Positions 22,195 to 33,185 of a stretch of DNA of 64,000 nt are shown here, one piece after another. Position 1 is the first letter of the stretch. Each line of letters begins with the position of its first letter. Below the pieces are notes generated by a model. That model was not told the origin of the DNA and did no database searches. It saw only the letters and a program-made list of their open reading frames with translations. A program made the position numbers and the translations under genes. Origin of the DNA: Rhynchopus sp. YZ270_cl-10 (Eukaryota > Euglenozoa > Diplonemea > Diplonemida > Diplonemidae); the NCBI GenBank assembly GCA_964035575.1, contig OZ037924.1:558001-622000 (forward strand), given 5' to 3'.

Positions 22195-23495
22195 CAGGGT
22201 AGATCCTTAGCGAAAGTGAAAATAAGGATTCGAGATTTTTTATTTTTTTTCCTTTTTTTTTTTCCTTTTTTCTCTGGCCCATTTTTTTGGTTACCTACTA
22301 ATTTCCAGGCACAGAGTGGCACCACCACGGTCCGCAATCGATCCGGAAAGTCAAAATAAGGGGGAAGGATGTACATAGGTTGGTGCTGAGGGTGGAGGTT
22401 TCGAAGAAATGCATGTGTGTTAAAGGTCGGGTATGGGTCACCTGTACGGAGTATGAGATCCAGTAATAAAGACTTCAACCGGACCAAGGCAGAAACACAA
22501 CACTGTTAGGCCAAAATCCAAAAACCCATAGGGGCCCCAGTATTGTTGTCGAAAATCCCCACTTAATTTTTGGTGGGATTTTGAACTTTTCCCAAAAACT
22601 GCGAAAAAAAATTTCCGCTCGCTGCGCTCGCGGAGGTTCACCCATGCTGTCTCGCCTACCCAAACTGCTGGTGCATCGGCACTACCTATTTAATTTTGGA
22701 AATTTTCTTGCTAATGCCGGGCACTACCACTTTTTTTCAGAATGTTTCTAGAAAGTATTACCCTTGTCAGAGGGCGCAGTGTCCGACAAGGGTCACAGCC
22801 AGAATGCGATTTAATTGGTCAAACGCCGAAGGAAAAGGAAGCATGCGAAAGAAAAAAAGTAGCGTACCGTGCCTGCGGCGCAAGATTGCAACTCACCCTT
22901 CCCATGACTAGTTTGGCAGTAAATATCTGCAATTTTGAGCGCAATTTTTAGAAATGTTGCGTACCGTGGCTTCGCCATGGGTGCCACGACCGCCGTTTCT
23001 TTTTGTAAATATACTGAGGTCACTGCGTGTGCCTGGTGCAAATATCAATGCAGTGCCGAACTCCGCAGTAGGATAACCGAGGAATTCTCACATTCCGCCG
23101 GAGGCCCTAACGAGCTGGGTTGGGCTCGACCGAGTTTCAGCGAAAACCCCCAAAACCTATATTATCCCCTGGGGTCTAGTTCTACGACAGCTGAGATGTG
23201 TAAAAAAAAACACCTATATTCTGCCTCAGTACGGTACCAACCTGCTTGTTGGATTTTTTTTTAGACCGTCACTCATTTTTTCCGCTCGCTGCGCTCGCGG
23301 AGGTACACCTTACATTTTTTTTTGCTCGCTTCGCTCGCGGACAAACCATCAACACCACACGATTTCCCAAAAACCTGAAAGTTAGCGTCAGGCCTGCGCC
23401 GAAAAATTTCAAAAACGGGAGAGAAAAAAAAAGGAAAAAAACGAAAATAAATCTGGGATTTTCAGCGTTTTTAGCGAAAATAAGGATCTACCCTG
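22195..23495. mobile_element. Non-autonomous hAT-like element with 8-base target duplication
   Basis: The ends are inverted CAGGGTAGATCCTTA. They are flanked on both sides by the same 8 bases, CCTATTTC (22187-22194 and 23496-23503). An 8-base duplication with YARNG-type termini (CAGGG) is diagnostic of the hAT superfamily. The 1,301-base body has no transposase. It contains hairpins of the type CGCTCGCTGCGCTCGCGG at about 22618 and 23282, and a variant at about 23325. An intact target duplication suggests a fairly recent insertion. It lies between the two ARM-like genes, 50 bases after a stop codon. Confidence 0.85.
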
Positions 23496-24086
23496 CCTAT
23501 TTCAGTGATGGGAAGGGAGGGGGGATGAAATAAAAGTTTTGTTTTACCTAACCTTAGAAAGGTTTTTGTGTTGCTCTCAAAGTGTAGAAAAAAAAAACCC
23601 TTAGAAATAGATGGGGGGGGATCTCTAGAAATGTTTATTTTTTTGTTGAAAATTTGGTTATGGGGGGGGTGGAGAACCCTAGACAAATCGCCTTCCATCA
23701 CAGAAGCACATCCCCTCCTCTTTTTATAATGTTGTCTTTAGATGACAAAAAAGGAAGAGAAAAAATGCTTCCCCACCCTATTTTTTCCCCCACCAACAAT
23801 ATCTACCCACCCTTTTCATCCGTTCCTCCTCTTCCCCCCCCCTCCCACCACTCTACAGTGTGATACAACGAGAACTCCTCCCAATCCTTCAAATCCTTTC
23901 ATTTCCCTTTACACTCTTTTTAACAACTCTTTTACTAACCTTTGATATTTCAACCCAAAAAATTTTCTCTTTGCTTTAGCTGATTTATTAGAGGTGTTAC
24001 CACTTTTTAATTTTTTTAGGAGATTAATCAAAGACTTAGATACCAAAAACTCTCGCTTCCCATTTTTTTTTTTAATTTCTCTTTTA

Positions 24087-24704
24087 ATGGACCAGATTGC
24101 GAGAGCGATTCTTGAGGAAGAGTCTTTGGTTGCTGCAGCTGCGGTGCAGCGGTTGTTGTTGATTTGCCAATCAGGAAGGTGGTCGGAAGTGCAGAAATGC
24201 TTGAACACAGCGATCCTCGAACGCATCGTGGATTTGACGGTAGAAGGGGACGAGGTGGGGTTTGTGTTTGTCACTTTGCTTGCTTACGCGGCATGCGATG
24301 AGTATCTTCGAGAATGTCTTCTGGACGGCGATCTTGGGGTTAAATGCATTGCGGTGTGCTCCGGTCTGATGCGAACCCGAGAGCATGTTTTGGTGCATGA
24401 AGTGTTGAAGCTGCTTACGGCGTTGAGCGTGCGGGAGGTTAACAGAAAGAGGGTTTCAACCCTTCTCTCGGAACATCCTAAGATAGCGGTGTGTCTGCTC
24501 AGGCAGTGCTGTGAACCGACAGAGGCATTGCGTGCTCTAGAAGTTGTTAGTGTGTTCGTTTCAACGCATGAAGGCTGTGCAGCGGTGCTACAAAGCGAAC
24601 GACAACTCCTCGATGTGCTCTGCACAATACCACACAGCCACGACGCGCAACGCCTTGCAAAGAAGATCCGTGGGGAGGTCAAGCTCTATAAAATGCGGGT
24701 CTGA
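24087..24704 (+). CDS. Small helical-repeat (armadillo-like) protein
   Basis: A single exon of 205 residues from the ATG at 24087 (MDQIARAILEEESLV). It consists almost wholly of amphipathic helices with ARM-like spacing (ALRALEVVSVFVSTHEGCAA, VLQSERQLLDVLCTI), which suggests four to five armadillo-like repeats. An in-frame ATG at 23994 would add a Phe-rich N-terminus that looks like a translated leader, so I reject it. No partner-binding motif is recognisable. It lies 205 bases ahead of SepSecS with no sign of co-transcription. Confidence 0.7.
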   Translation: MDQIARAILEEESLVAAAAVQRLLLICQSGRWSEVQKCLNTAILERIVDLTVEGDEVGFVFVTLLAYAACDEYLRECLLDGDLGVKCIAVCSGLMRTREHVLVHEVLKLLTALSVREVNRKRVSTLLSEHPKIAVCLLRQCCEPTEALRALEVVSVFVSTHEGCAAVLQSERQLLDVLCTIPHSHDAQRLAKKIRGEVKLYKMRV

Positions 24705-24915
24705 TATTGATCCTCTCTCTCCCCTTTTAAAAAAGAGAGTTTATCTCCATAATTATTTGAGGAAGTGGAGTGAGGAATTATACTCTATTTTAAAGGTGAT
24801 TTTTTTGAGTGCAAGAAACCCCCTCTAACCCTTTTTACAAAATAGATCTGATATTTTTTTTAGAATACTTTAGAAATACTCACACTAAGAAGGGGTGCAT
24901 TTAAAGGGAAAAAAA

Positions 24916-26913
24916 ATGAATTTCGATCTTGCCAAGGGTATTATCGACGGTGGATATGCACAGAACGCACAGAACGCACTGCACCGCGTAGAGTCCGCTG
25001 TGACGACGTTGCTGGCACAGCGCCGCCTGCCTGAAGAGGGGTGGAGCGACGAGCTGATTGAGCATGTTTTGCACCATTTGGCGTTGATGGACAGCAACAA
25101 CTACATTGGGAACGTTGGGGTTGGCGAACGCGAGGGTCGCGTACACTCTCGGCTGGTTAAACGGAGACATTACGGGATGTCCCATGGTATTGGCCGGTCT
25201 GGTGATCTTACTGCAAACCAACCTAAGGCCGCTGGTTCGTCGTTGATATATGCGCTGGCAAACTTTATGGCGGCCGACTCACTCCGTATAGCGGGCGCAA
25301 AGAAGACAGACGCTGCCGTCATCGTGCCCATGGCAACAGGCATGGCGTTAACCCTCGTACTCCAAAGCCTTCCAAGTGTTGTTTCCCGTCCCGACGATCC
25401 GACGCTCCCGCTTTCCAGGAAGCGTTGGGTGATATGGTCAAGGATCGACCAAAAGACCTGTTTAAAATGCATTTACACTGCAGGGTTCGAAGCGTATGTG
25501 GTGCCGTTAAAAAGAGACGGGGATTTTTTTGTCACCGATGTGCCTGCGATTGAGGCGGCGATTGAAAAGGTTGGCGCGGACAACGTGGCGTGCGTGCTGT
25601 CGACGACTTCTTGCTTTGCTCCGAGGCTTCCTGATAAGGTTTTGGATATTGCGCGGATTTGCAAGAAACTTGGGGTAGCACACGTGGTCAATAATGCTTA
25701 TGGTGTACAAAGCGAACGTATCATGAAGAGCATCAATGCGGGGATGGAGCACGGACGGATAGATGCGTTCGTGCAGTCGGGAGATAAGAATTACATGGTG
25801 CCGGTAGGGGGAAGCGTGGTGGCATCAGGCGACGCAGCCTTCCTGCAGAAGATGGCCGCCATCTACGCAGGCCGTGCGTCCTGCAGCGCAGTCCTCGACA
25901 TCTTCATCACCCTCCTCTCCCTCGGGCGCAACGGCTTCCAAGCCCTCCTCAAGGACCGTCTTCGTGTCCTCCCAGCCTTCCAATCCGCGATGTCCACCTT
26001 CGCAGACACCGTAGGTGAAAGCCTCATTTCCCACCCCGACAACGATGTGTCCTTCTGCATTACAACAAAGAACCGCCCCGACGGCAGTGCTCTAGGCTCC
26101 TCCCTCTTCAACCACTGTGTGTCCGGGCCGCGGGTAGTAAAGCTTGGTGATCGGTATGGTGGGAAGCAATTTACGCTAAGGGGGGGTATAGAGGGTGGTA
26201 AGGATTTTGTGAACCTCATTGTTGCGGTAGTGAGTGGCATGTTGAAAACTTTTTCAGAAAACCCCCCTTTTCAAAAAAAAGCAGTGTCAGGGCACTGTCT
26301 TTTTCCTCATTTTTTTTTTGCCTTTTTTCAGGGCAACTTTGTTTGTATAGACAGAACCTGTCTTCAGATAGGCAGAGTATCAATGCAACAACACCCCTCC
26401 TTTTTACAGCAAAACCATCTGCGGAAACTCCTTCAACAACTACGGGTCACACTCGGACGAGACAGACTACCCTTACTTGACTGTAGCATGCGCCTTGGGG
26501 ATTCAAGAGTATGTTGTGCATGCTGTGCATTGTTCTTCTTCTTTTTTTGATGTTTCGCATCCACTAAGGCAGGATTCAACTCCACCCCCCCTTAGGTGGC
26601 GCACACTTTTTTTTTTTTTGAGATTTTTTTATTTTTTTTTGGGGGGAAATATTTTGAAGTAGGTACTAATTGTCTGGGTTTTCCCTTTATGATTGGGTCA
26701 TGACTACCTAAGACAACTATTCCTACACCGCCCCTTTATCCTTTCAGGCCAGACATCGTTGTGTTCGTGAAGCGTCTCAAGACTGAATGGGCGAAGCTCG
26801 ACAAAAAGGCTGCCCAGCGAAGCAAAAAGAGCAAAAAGGCGGACACCACTACCACCACCACTATCCCCCCTCCTGCCGAGTCGGCGCCCACTGCAGACAC
26901 TACCCCCCAGTAG
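24916..26913 (+). CDS. SEPSECS: O-phosphoseryl-tRNA(Sec) selenium transferase (SepSecS)
   Basis: Exons 24916-26153, 26410-26508 and 26748-26913 join in phases 2 and 2 into 500 residues, the usual eukaryotic length. The enzyme uses pyridoxal phosphate and selenophosphate to convert Sep-tRNA(Sec) to Sec-tRNA(Sec), the last step of selenocysteine synthesis. Visible landmarks are the substrate loop HGIGRSGDLTANQPKAAGSS (90-109), the PLP-lysine motif SGDKNYMVPVGG with K291, and ARGINs of the P-loop region. The second splice restores KTICGNSFNNYGSHSDETDY, which aligns with the family's end of domain, and exon 3 gives VVFVKRLKTEW. The C-terminus is Lys/Thr-rich and variable. Without the first splice the frame runs into an intron with long T runs. 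Its presence predicts tRNA(Sec), PSTK, SPS and selenoproteins elsewhere in the genome. Confidence 0.93.
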
Positions 26914-27305
26914 AGAGATTACTGTTCACTGGGAGGAGTGATCATCGCATAGGGAATGCCGTAGATTTTTTTCTTCTTTTTTATAAACCACCTCAATTCA
27001 AGATTGGAGGCAAGCGCTGCGGGCAACAAAAAACGGATTGAAAAAAAAGACAGAAGCTTGCGTTGTTTTTAGTACTCATTTAACCACAACAATCTTCAGT
27101 TAAAACACAGTTTTTTTTTTCCACCTTTTTGTTTCCCGACTGAGCGCACAAAGAAAAGACCTAATCTTTTTTTCTTCAAACCCATTTCTTCTCCTGATCT
27201 AAGATGTTCATCTTATAACTGTACCTTTTCTCACCTATCTCTTCCAAAAATCGAATCATCCCCCCAAACAGAGCAACAAAAAAAGACACCAATGCACCTT
27301 ACACA

Positions 27306-28763
27306 ATGATCGCATTGGTTGCTTTAGTGAGTTATGTTAGTGTTATTAGCTCTAGGTTCGGCATTCCACCGACGAGGGGAGAGGCGTATCGAGTGTTAGG
27401 GAAGGATTTGGGACCTCCACTCTTTTCCTTCGCGCTCTTCGGGGATACACAGTATGGGAATATGAAGCCCAGTGGCATGCGATACTATAAACTATCGAAA
27501 GCGAAAATGGCGGAAATGGCCGCCTTCTTACGAGAACGCGAGCAGATCGACTTTCTAGTCCACCTTGGCGATTTGACGCAAGATAAAGGGAGTGCACACC
27601 GTTCCTTTCTCCTTGACGAACTCAAATCACTTCCAAAAACACATCATGTCCTTGGGAACCATGACTTCAAAGGGGTCAAATCTATAAAAGAAGTGTTGTC
27701 AGGGTTTGGGCTGAGCAGTAGGCATTACATTATAGATGAGCCGAAGATTGGGAAGAGTGGGTATGAGTTTATTGTGGTGGATGCGACAGAGGTGTCGACG
27801 TTTGGTGCGGATAAAGGGTCTGCTGAGTACAACGCGGCGGTAGAGCTGTCGGGACGGCTGAAACGGTCGAGGGAGAAGCATTGGGAGACACACAACGGAG
27901 GGGTAGGGCGGGCACAACGTGAATGGCTTGACACCACCCTCGCAGCCGCCTGCGCTCGCAACCGCAGTGTCATTCTCTTCTCCCACTCCCCTCTCTTAAC
28001 CGGGGCAAGGAATAACGATATGCACACCTGGGATCGCAATGAACTTCTTGAAATAATTTCGAAGAGGAGATGCGCGAAGTTGTGGGTTGCCGGGCACGTT
28101 CATGTTCACCGTCATGTTACATATAACGTAGATCCAGGCCATTTTGTGCATCTTTGGACAACATCGGGGATGGTGCAGACACCTAACAACTCTTTTGTTG
28201 TTGTCGATGTGCATCCAGAGCAGCTTCTTCTTCGTGGTGTCAGTTGGGGTACCTCCTTCTGCAAATTTTACAACCTTAGTGGTGACACCACCACCCCAGG
28301 CGCCCCTCCACGCGACCTTGGCTCGCAGGGCTACGACTACAACTTCTCCAGCCACTACCTCACACGCACCCACCTCTCCTCTGTTCGCGGCGGGTTTGAC
28401 GCCGACATAGCGGAGCTTGGCGACACATGGACACAACACACAAACAAAATACCTGCAGTCACCTTTCAACCAGACGGAACAATGGGAGAGCCTCTTCCAA
28501 CAGTACGCATCTCTGAACTTCCAACGGAAACGAAAAAGATGGAGCGGGAGATGGAGGAGGTGGACCCCAAGGTGAAGGAAGGGGGTGGTGGTGGTGATGC
28601 TGTCCTCACGCAAGTCAACCCCAACCAAATCCTTCCAATAGGCGACAGCTCCGGGGCTGCCTTCGTCCACATGGGTGTCACCGCAATGATGGTTCCCATC
28701 CTCATTATGCTTTGGCTGTTAAAAAAGCGGAGGGTCCCCTACATTCGAGCTTCTGGGTTGTGA
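27306..28763 (+). CDS. Calcineurin-like metallophosphoesterase, secreted and C-terminally anchored
   Basis: A single exon of 485 residues. The five metal-binding motifs are all present: GDTQ (46-49), GDLTQ (88-92), GNHD (117-120), SHSP (226-229) and GHVHVH (263-268). The first 16 residues (MIALVALVSYVSVISS) are a signal peptide. A hydrophobic helix near residues 455-473 (TAMMVPILIMLWLL), followed by KKRR, is a stop-transfer anchor. The enzyme domain should therefore lie in the lumen or outside the cell. NXS/T sites such as NRS, NNS, NLS and NFS fit a secretory protein. The spacing resembles tartrate-resistant acid phosphatase and ADP-ribose/sphingomyelinase-like members; substrate cannot be told. 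A Glu/Lys-rich and Gly-rich linker separates the catalytic domain from the anchor. Confidence 0.88.
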   Translation: MIALVALVSYVSVISSRFGIPPTRGEAYRVLGKDLGPPLFSFALFGDTQYGNMKPSGMRYYKLSKAKMAEMAAFLREREQIDFLVHLGDLTQDKGSAHRSFLLDELKSLPKTHHVLGNHDFKGVKSIKEVLSGFGLSSRHYIIDEPKIGKSGYEFIVVDATEVSTFGADKGSAEYNAAVELSGRLKRSREKHWETHNGGVGRAQREWLDTTLAAACARNRSVILFSHSPLLTGARNNDMHTWDRNELLEIISKRRCAKLWVAGHVHVHRHVTYNVDPGHFVHLWTTSGMVQTPNNSFVVVDVHPEQLLLRGVSWGTSFCKFYNLSGDTTTPGAPPRDLGSQGYDYNFSSHYLTRTHLSSVRGGFDADIAELGDTWTQHTNKIPAVTFQPDGTMGEPLPTVRISELPTETKKMEREMEEVDPKVKEGGGGGDAVLTQVNPNQILPIGDSSGAAFVHMGVTAMMVPILIMLWLLKKRRVPYIRASGL

Positions 28764-30318
28764 AATGGGGGGGGAAATAGGGGGGTGGGTTTTAACCTAA
28801 GCTGAGCCATATAATGGGTCAATTTTTCCTTTTTACAAAATAACGATCTTTCCATTTTATTTTGATTGGATGGTGGTGAGGGGATGTTTTTTTGGTCAGT
28901 CACTGCCCCTCTTAACCCCGGTTCGCATCTTCTTGAACTGAGTGTGGTATTGGGGTGGTGCACAGTAATATCTGCCAAGCTGTGATGCGGTATGCTGTAG
29001 AAGGCTGGGTGAGGAGAGAGAGAGAGAGAGAGGCCATGCGAGAACGTGAAAAGCGAGAATACATCTTGGGGGGGTGAGTTATTTGTAAGCGAAGAGACTG
29101 CTGCGAGCACTGCATACATGGTTGAAGGTTGAGTGGAAGAGTGGCGGGGCTTTGGGCGCTGCGACACATGCTACGGAATAGGGGTTTCCAGCATACACTG
29201 TGGGATATTTTTTTTTTGTGTCGTCCGCGGGTTGGTTGTGGTGTGTCTTCGGCGTTTTTGATATCCCCTAGGAATGCCCTATGTGGATAGCAAAATTTCT
29301 CATTCCGGTGTTCGTTCTTCGATCACAGAGGAAAGCCAAGACGGGGTAGTTTCTCCAATGCTTTTTTTGGATCTGCGGAGAGTGAGGTGCTAGCTGTTGT
29401 CAAATGCGTGGGAGGGTTTTGTGAGGTGGGTGGGGGTGGGGGTGAGGATGGCGTTACCTCTCATTGCATTGTGTGTGTGTACGGCGTTGTGTGTGTTTTT
29501 TTTTTGTACTGTTGTACTGCACGACGCTCTGCATCAACCTACGCCAAACACCGTTGTGTATGGCATCTTGGGTAGCACAGCAACAGAGAGAACGTTATAC
29601 CACAGCAGAGAATGGGGTTGGGAAGGATACGGATTTGGAGAGAGAGGGTGAGAGAGAGAGAGAGAGAGAGAGAGGGAGCCTCCTGGTGGTGTCCGTTGTG
29701 TCTCCCGGGTGGTGTGGACCCAGACACCGTTTCAGCATCCGTTCCTCTGCCCCGAAGGTCATCAATGTGATGTCGTTCCTGGTGTGCAGCTGACGTCTGC
29801 TTGGGGGGGGTTGGGGTATTTTTGGGTAGTTGGGGTAGTACAGTGCAGTACGGTACTGCGCAGTGTGCACTCCCCAGCTGCCTTCGTGAGACAACGTACT
29901 CTTGGGTTTGGGAAGCGTGCTGGGCACCACGTCGTGAGGATGAGCGAGGGCAGAGATGTGCCTGCTGTGGGCCGCTGTTTCCCGCAATGCCTCCTTTATG
30001 GAAGCGAAGCGACGACACGAGGTGTTGTGCATGCTATCAACGAAGGACACGATTCTCAAGAAGAAGCGCCTCGAATGTGACCCAGAGTGAGGGAAGCATG
30101 GCGGGGAGGGGAGGGGGAGGGAGGGGTTGCGAAGCGCAGTGATTTAAGTCCACGGGCCTCTCTGCAGAAACCATTGCACCCCCGAGGGAGGACAGAGAGG
30201 GAAGGGATCAGGATAGGTACAATACTAATAGGGGTAACTAAATGGCAGCCCCCCCTCACCCCATCTCTTCATCATCCCTTTTTTTTAGGTCGCTCTGTGT
30301 TGCGCTTTCCAACACAAC
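28764..30318. other. Purine-rich spacer; possible unplaced minus-strand exon
   Basis: The plus strand is unusually G/A-rich, with GA repeats at 29009-29032 and 29639-29675. It is the reverse of most spacers here, which are C/T-rich. This could mean a transcript on the minus strand with pyrimidine-rich introns. A minus-strand open stretch at about 30075-29865 (SRRFFLRIVSFVDSMHNTS, then RRFASIKEALRETAAHSR) looks somewhat coding, but I find no start, partner exon or family. An acceptor-like run TTTTTTTTAG lies at about 30280-30288, just before the ORC6-like gene, and may mark an intron in its leader. Confidence 0.35.
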
Positions 30319-31350
30319 ATGAACCACGAGGCAGGTCTGAAGAAGCTTCGGATTGACGACAGCCGGGTGAAGAAACGGGCGAAGAAGTTGGTACGGCGGT
30401 TGAATGATGTACGCTTGCATTTACCTTGCGAGGCTGCGAGGGAAATGGCGTGTGTGTACTTGGCAGCACGGGTTGAAGGAAGTGCAATGGATGCAGCAAC
30501 TTCCGCTGCCTGTGCACGCTGGGGTGGCTGTAGAGAGGATGACTTCTTGCGCACTGCGACGTTCATCCAAAACGGTCTTTCTCTAAAATTTGCGTCGAGC
30601 CTCTCCCTCAACCTTCTGCACCTCTGCGGCAAAGTTGCCGAGGCAGCAAACTTTGCGGTCAGCGCCTCCTTTCTCGAAGAAGAAACCCGCCTCACCTTGG
30701 CGCTCTTCGTTGAACGCCGACCACAGTCTTCTCTCAGCGATATTCACACTGCAGCAGCGTTTGTCCTTGTCTGCCAACGCGATGCCCCAAAGCACATCAC
30801 CGTCACCAACGAAAAGGAACTAGCCGCCAAGGTCTCTGTCGACCCAAGACGACTCCGCGATGTAATGGTTCTCATCAAAGAAGTCGTCCCTGAGGTTCTC
30901 CCTGAAGCCACAGAGAAGGAAAAGGAAAAGGAGATTATCCCAAAAACGGATCTGAAACGGAAGAAGCCTACTCCGTTTGTTGCGCCAAAGGTCTTAGATT
31001 CGGATGCCTTAGATCCTTCGGCACCAAAGAGGCGAAAGATCGGTGCGCATATTCCTGCAAATATTGGAAGAGAAGAAGAGGTAGCAGACGCGAAGGGGGT
31101 CAAAGGCGGGAAGCACAGTCTTACCGCAGTAACCGCAGAGCGGGAGCGAGCGGAGCGGGAGATAGTGTATCTCAAGGGGGTCACAGCGGAGAAGCAGGCG
31201 AAGACGCAGCTGAAGTTGACGTCTTTCTTTAAGGCATCAAAGGAGGGGGAAGAGGAAGGGGAAGGGGAAGCGGATGAGGACATCAACGTCACTACCGATA
31301 TTGATGCAGACGACAACAGTGAGGACCCGATTGAATGCAGTGAAGCGTGA
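30319..31350 (+). CDS. ORC6-like cyclin-fold protein with PCNA-binding box
   Basis: A single exon of 343 residues. The first 190 residues are helical and fit two TFIIB/cyclin-like repeats as in ORC6. The first repeat includes REMACVYLAARVEGSAMD. The second includes SDIHTAAAFVLVCQRDAPKH, then KELAAKVSVDPRRLRDVM. A basic, nuclear-signal-rich linker follows (LKRKKPTPF, PKRRKIG). Residues 297-304, QLKLTSFF, are a canonical PIP box (Q-x-x-hydrophobic-x-x-F-F), and the tail is acidic. ORC6 is the origin-complex subunit that helps load MCM helicases, but a PIP box is not a general ORC6 trait. Other cyclin-fold replication proteins are possible. Nuclear and replication-linked is fairly safe; the name ORC6 is tentative. 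Confidence 0.55.
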   Translation: MNHEAGLKKLRIDDSRVKKRAKKLVRRLNDVRLHLPCEAAREMACVYLAARVEGSAMDAATSAACARWGGCREDDFLRTATFIQNGLSLKFASSLSLNLLHLCGKVAEAANFAVSASFLEEETRLTLALFVERRPQSSLSDIHTAAAFVLVCQRDAPKHITVTNEKELAAKVSVDPRRLRDVMVLIKEVVPEVLPEATEKEKEKEIIPKTDLKRKKPTPFVAPKVLDSDALDPSAPKRRKIGAHIPANIGREEEVADAKGVKGGKHSLTAVTAERERAEREIVYLKGVTAEKQAKTQLKLTSFFKASKEGEEEGEGEADEDINVTTDIDADDNSEDPIECSEA

Positions 31351-33185
31351 GAGAACCACTCCTCTGGACGGTGTTAAAACAACGAGCTCGGGGGGTATCT
31401 TATTTGTACCCTGACGTAGAATCCTGGTTCTAAGTGGGCCACTTCTGGTAAGCAGGACTGGCGACGCGGGATCTCTCCCCCCTCCTCCTTAAAAAAGACA
31501 TGAGGGCACATCGGGATGGGGAGGGTGGGGGGTTATGTGTACACATCCCACTTCACAGATTTGGGTGAAGAGGGAGCACAACGTAGGCATCTTCAACACC
31601 TTCAACAGAACGGTTGTGTAGGGGAAAGGGGGAAGGGGAGAGAGAGAGAGAGAGGTTTGTGGAAGGGCGTAGGGAGAGACCCAGAGGGGGAGGCGGTGGG
31701 AAATATCGAAACGGTATCAACGTCGCTATTGACATTGATGGTGCGATTTGGTGGTTGCTGTGTGGAAGGGTTGTGGATGTTGTGAGGTGAGCGGGCTTTG
31801 GTAGAGTATAGCCAAGAAGGAGAGAGAGAGAGTGAGGTGAGAGAGAGAACGCAACGTGCTGGTTTGAGAGACCTCTTGCGATTTAAAAATGGGTCCTGGA
31901 AAACCGGGAAGGGGGGTGTGAGAGGGGGTGGTGGGCTTTTCTTTAGGGGGCAATGCTTTTATGTACCATGCATACAAAGCCTCCCACAGAGGTACTATGT
32001 GTAGTGCTAAGGGAAGTGCCCTCTGAAGGGGGGTTCGGTAATTCATGGAGAATGAGTATGGTGCCCTGTTAGGAGGCTGCACTGTCGGTGGTTCATTTCG
32101 TTCTGTGGAGGTGTGTTGTATGGTTGGGGGGGTACGGGCGCAGTACAGCTGCCGTATTTCACCCCAAAAACAATTCTTCTGCTCTTTGTTGTGGATCTTG
32201 CAGGGGGAAGAGAAACAGCAATGTGGTTACCCCCCATTTATGTAAGAGAAACCCGAATGGAGAGGAAACGCAGTGGGAAGCTTTTTTTTCTCATAATATT
32301 TCTCCCCCACGAAGTTGCGCGCGCAGAGAACACATAGGGGGTTTTTTTTCCCACACAGCGCGTCCGTTGTTTGTTTTTTTTTTCTCAACGAAACCTTTTT
32401 CAATTTTTCTCAATAGATTTCCCAAAAAAAAAAGCCAACATAATTAGAGTTTCTTGCCTCATAAAAAGGGACGTGAGGCGTAGGTTGCCCCCTCTACCTT
32501 TTCTTTGTTCGTGGATGTTTGTAAATAGGTACACTGTTACGAGAGGGCTTGCATTTCAAGTCAACTTTTTTTAGCGCATAACAGATGTAAACCACGAAAT
32601 GGATGTAGGACTGCATGGTTGGGGTCCACCCCCAGTACACCCGATCATGTACCAAAGGTACCTATCACAAACGGGCTGTTGTATTTCAAGTCAAGTTTTT
32701 TTTTGTACCGCGGGAGGGGGGAAGACAATACGCGACGCAACGTATCCTAGAATTTTCAAACAAAAAAATCATTCCTTTTTTTTATCATGCACATATTTGA
32801 AAGGCAACCCTCCCGCACCGCAATGATAGTAAATGGGGAAATGCCATTCAACCTTTTTCTTCTTCTTTTTCTTTTTTGTGCGATAAACCTCGAAATGGAT
32901 GTAAAACTGCATGGCTGGGTCCCACCCCCCCGATACACCGGTCATACCAAAGGCACACTGTTCCACGAGAGTGCTTTTGTATTATCAGGTCAACTTTTTT
33001 CCCCCACGAATCTTCCACCATCCATTTCCACCCCCCCCCACACCGCACCACCAGGAGGACAACGAAGGGTACGGAGAACTGAGGGGGGCGTTGCATACCC
33101 CCCTTTTTTTCTCCTACCGACCTTTCTCTCCCTCCCCCTTTCTCCCTTTCTCCCTTTCGTCCTCTTCCTCCTCGCTTCTCTCACA
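31351..33185. other. Spacer with R2 repeat cluster
   Basis: The first 700 bases are G/A-rich, with GAGAGA runs at about 31641 and 31820. No confident gene is seen; an open stretch at 31516-31785 is mostly low complexity. The last 650 bases hold three R2 copies in direct order, the last ending about 180 bases before the next start codon. Confidence 0.5.
32527..33002 (+). repeat. Cluster of three R2 repeats
   Basis: A partial copy (32527-32573) is followed by two fuller copies (32588-32705 and 32884-33002) in the same orientation. Each full copy runs from AACCACGAAATGGATG through GACTGCATGGTTGGGGTCC, a CCxGTACACC block, ACCAAAGGTACACTGTT and CACGAGAGGGCTT to TATTTCAAGTCAACTTTTTT. The cluster covers the immediate upstream region of the lipase-like gene. 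Confidence 0.85.

Noticed and set aside
26154-26409. Read-through extension of SepSecS exon 1 to a stop at 26550
   Set aside because: It would replace the conserved end of the enzyme with intron-like Phe-rich sequence; the spliced model recovers the family's C-terminus and length.
29539-30059. Minus-strand gene in the purine-rich spacer
   Set aside because: Part of it looks coding, but much is CT-repeat translated as Leu-Ser, and no start, partner exon or family was found. Mentioned only as a possibility.
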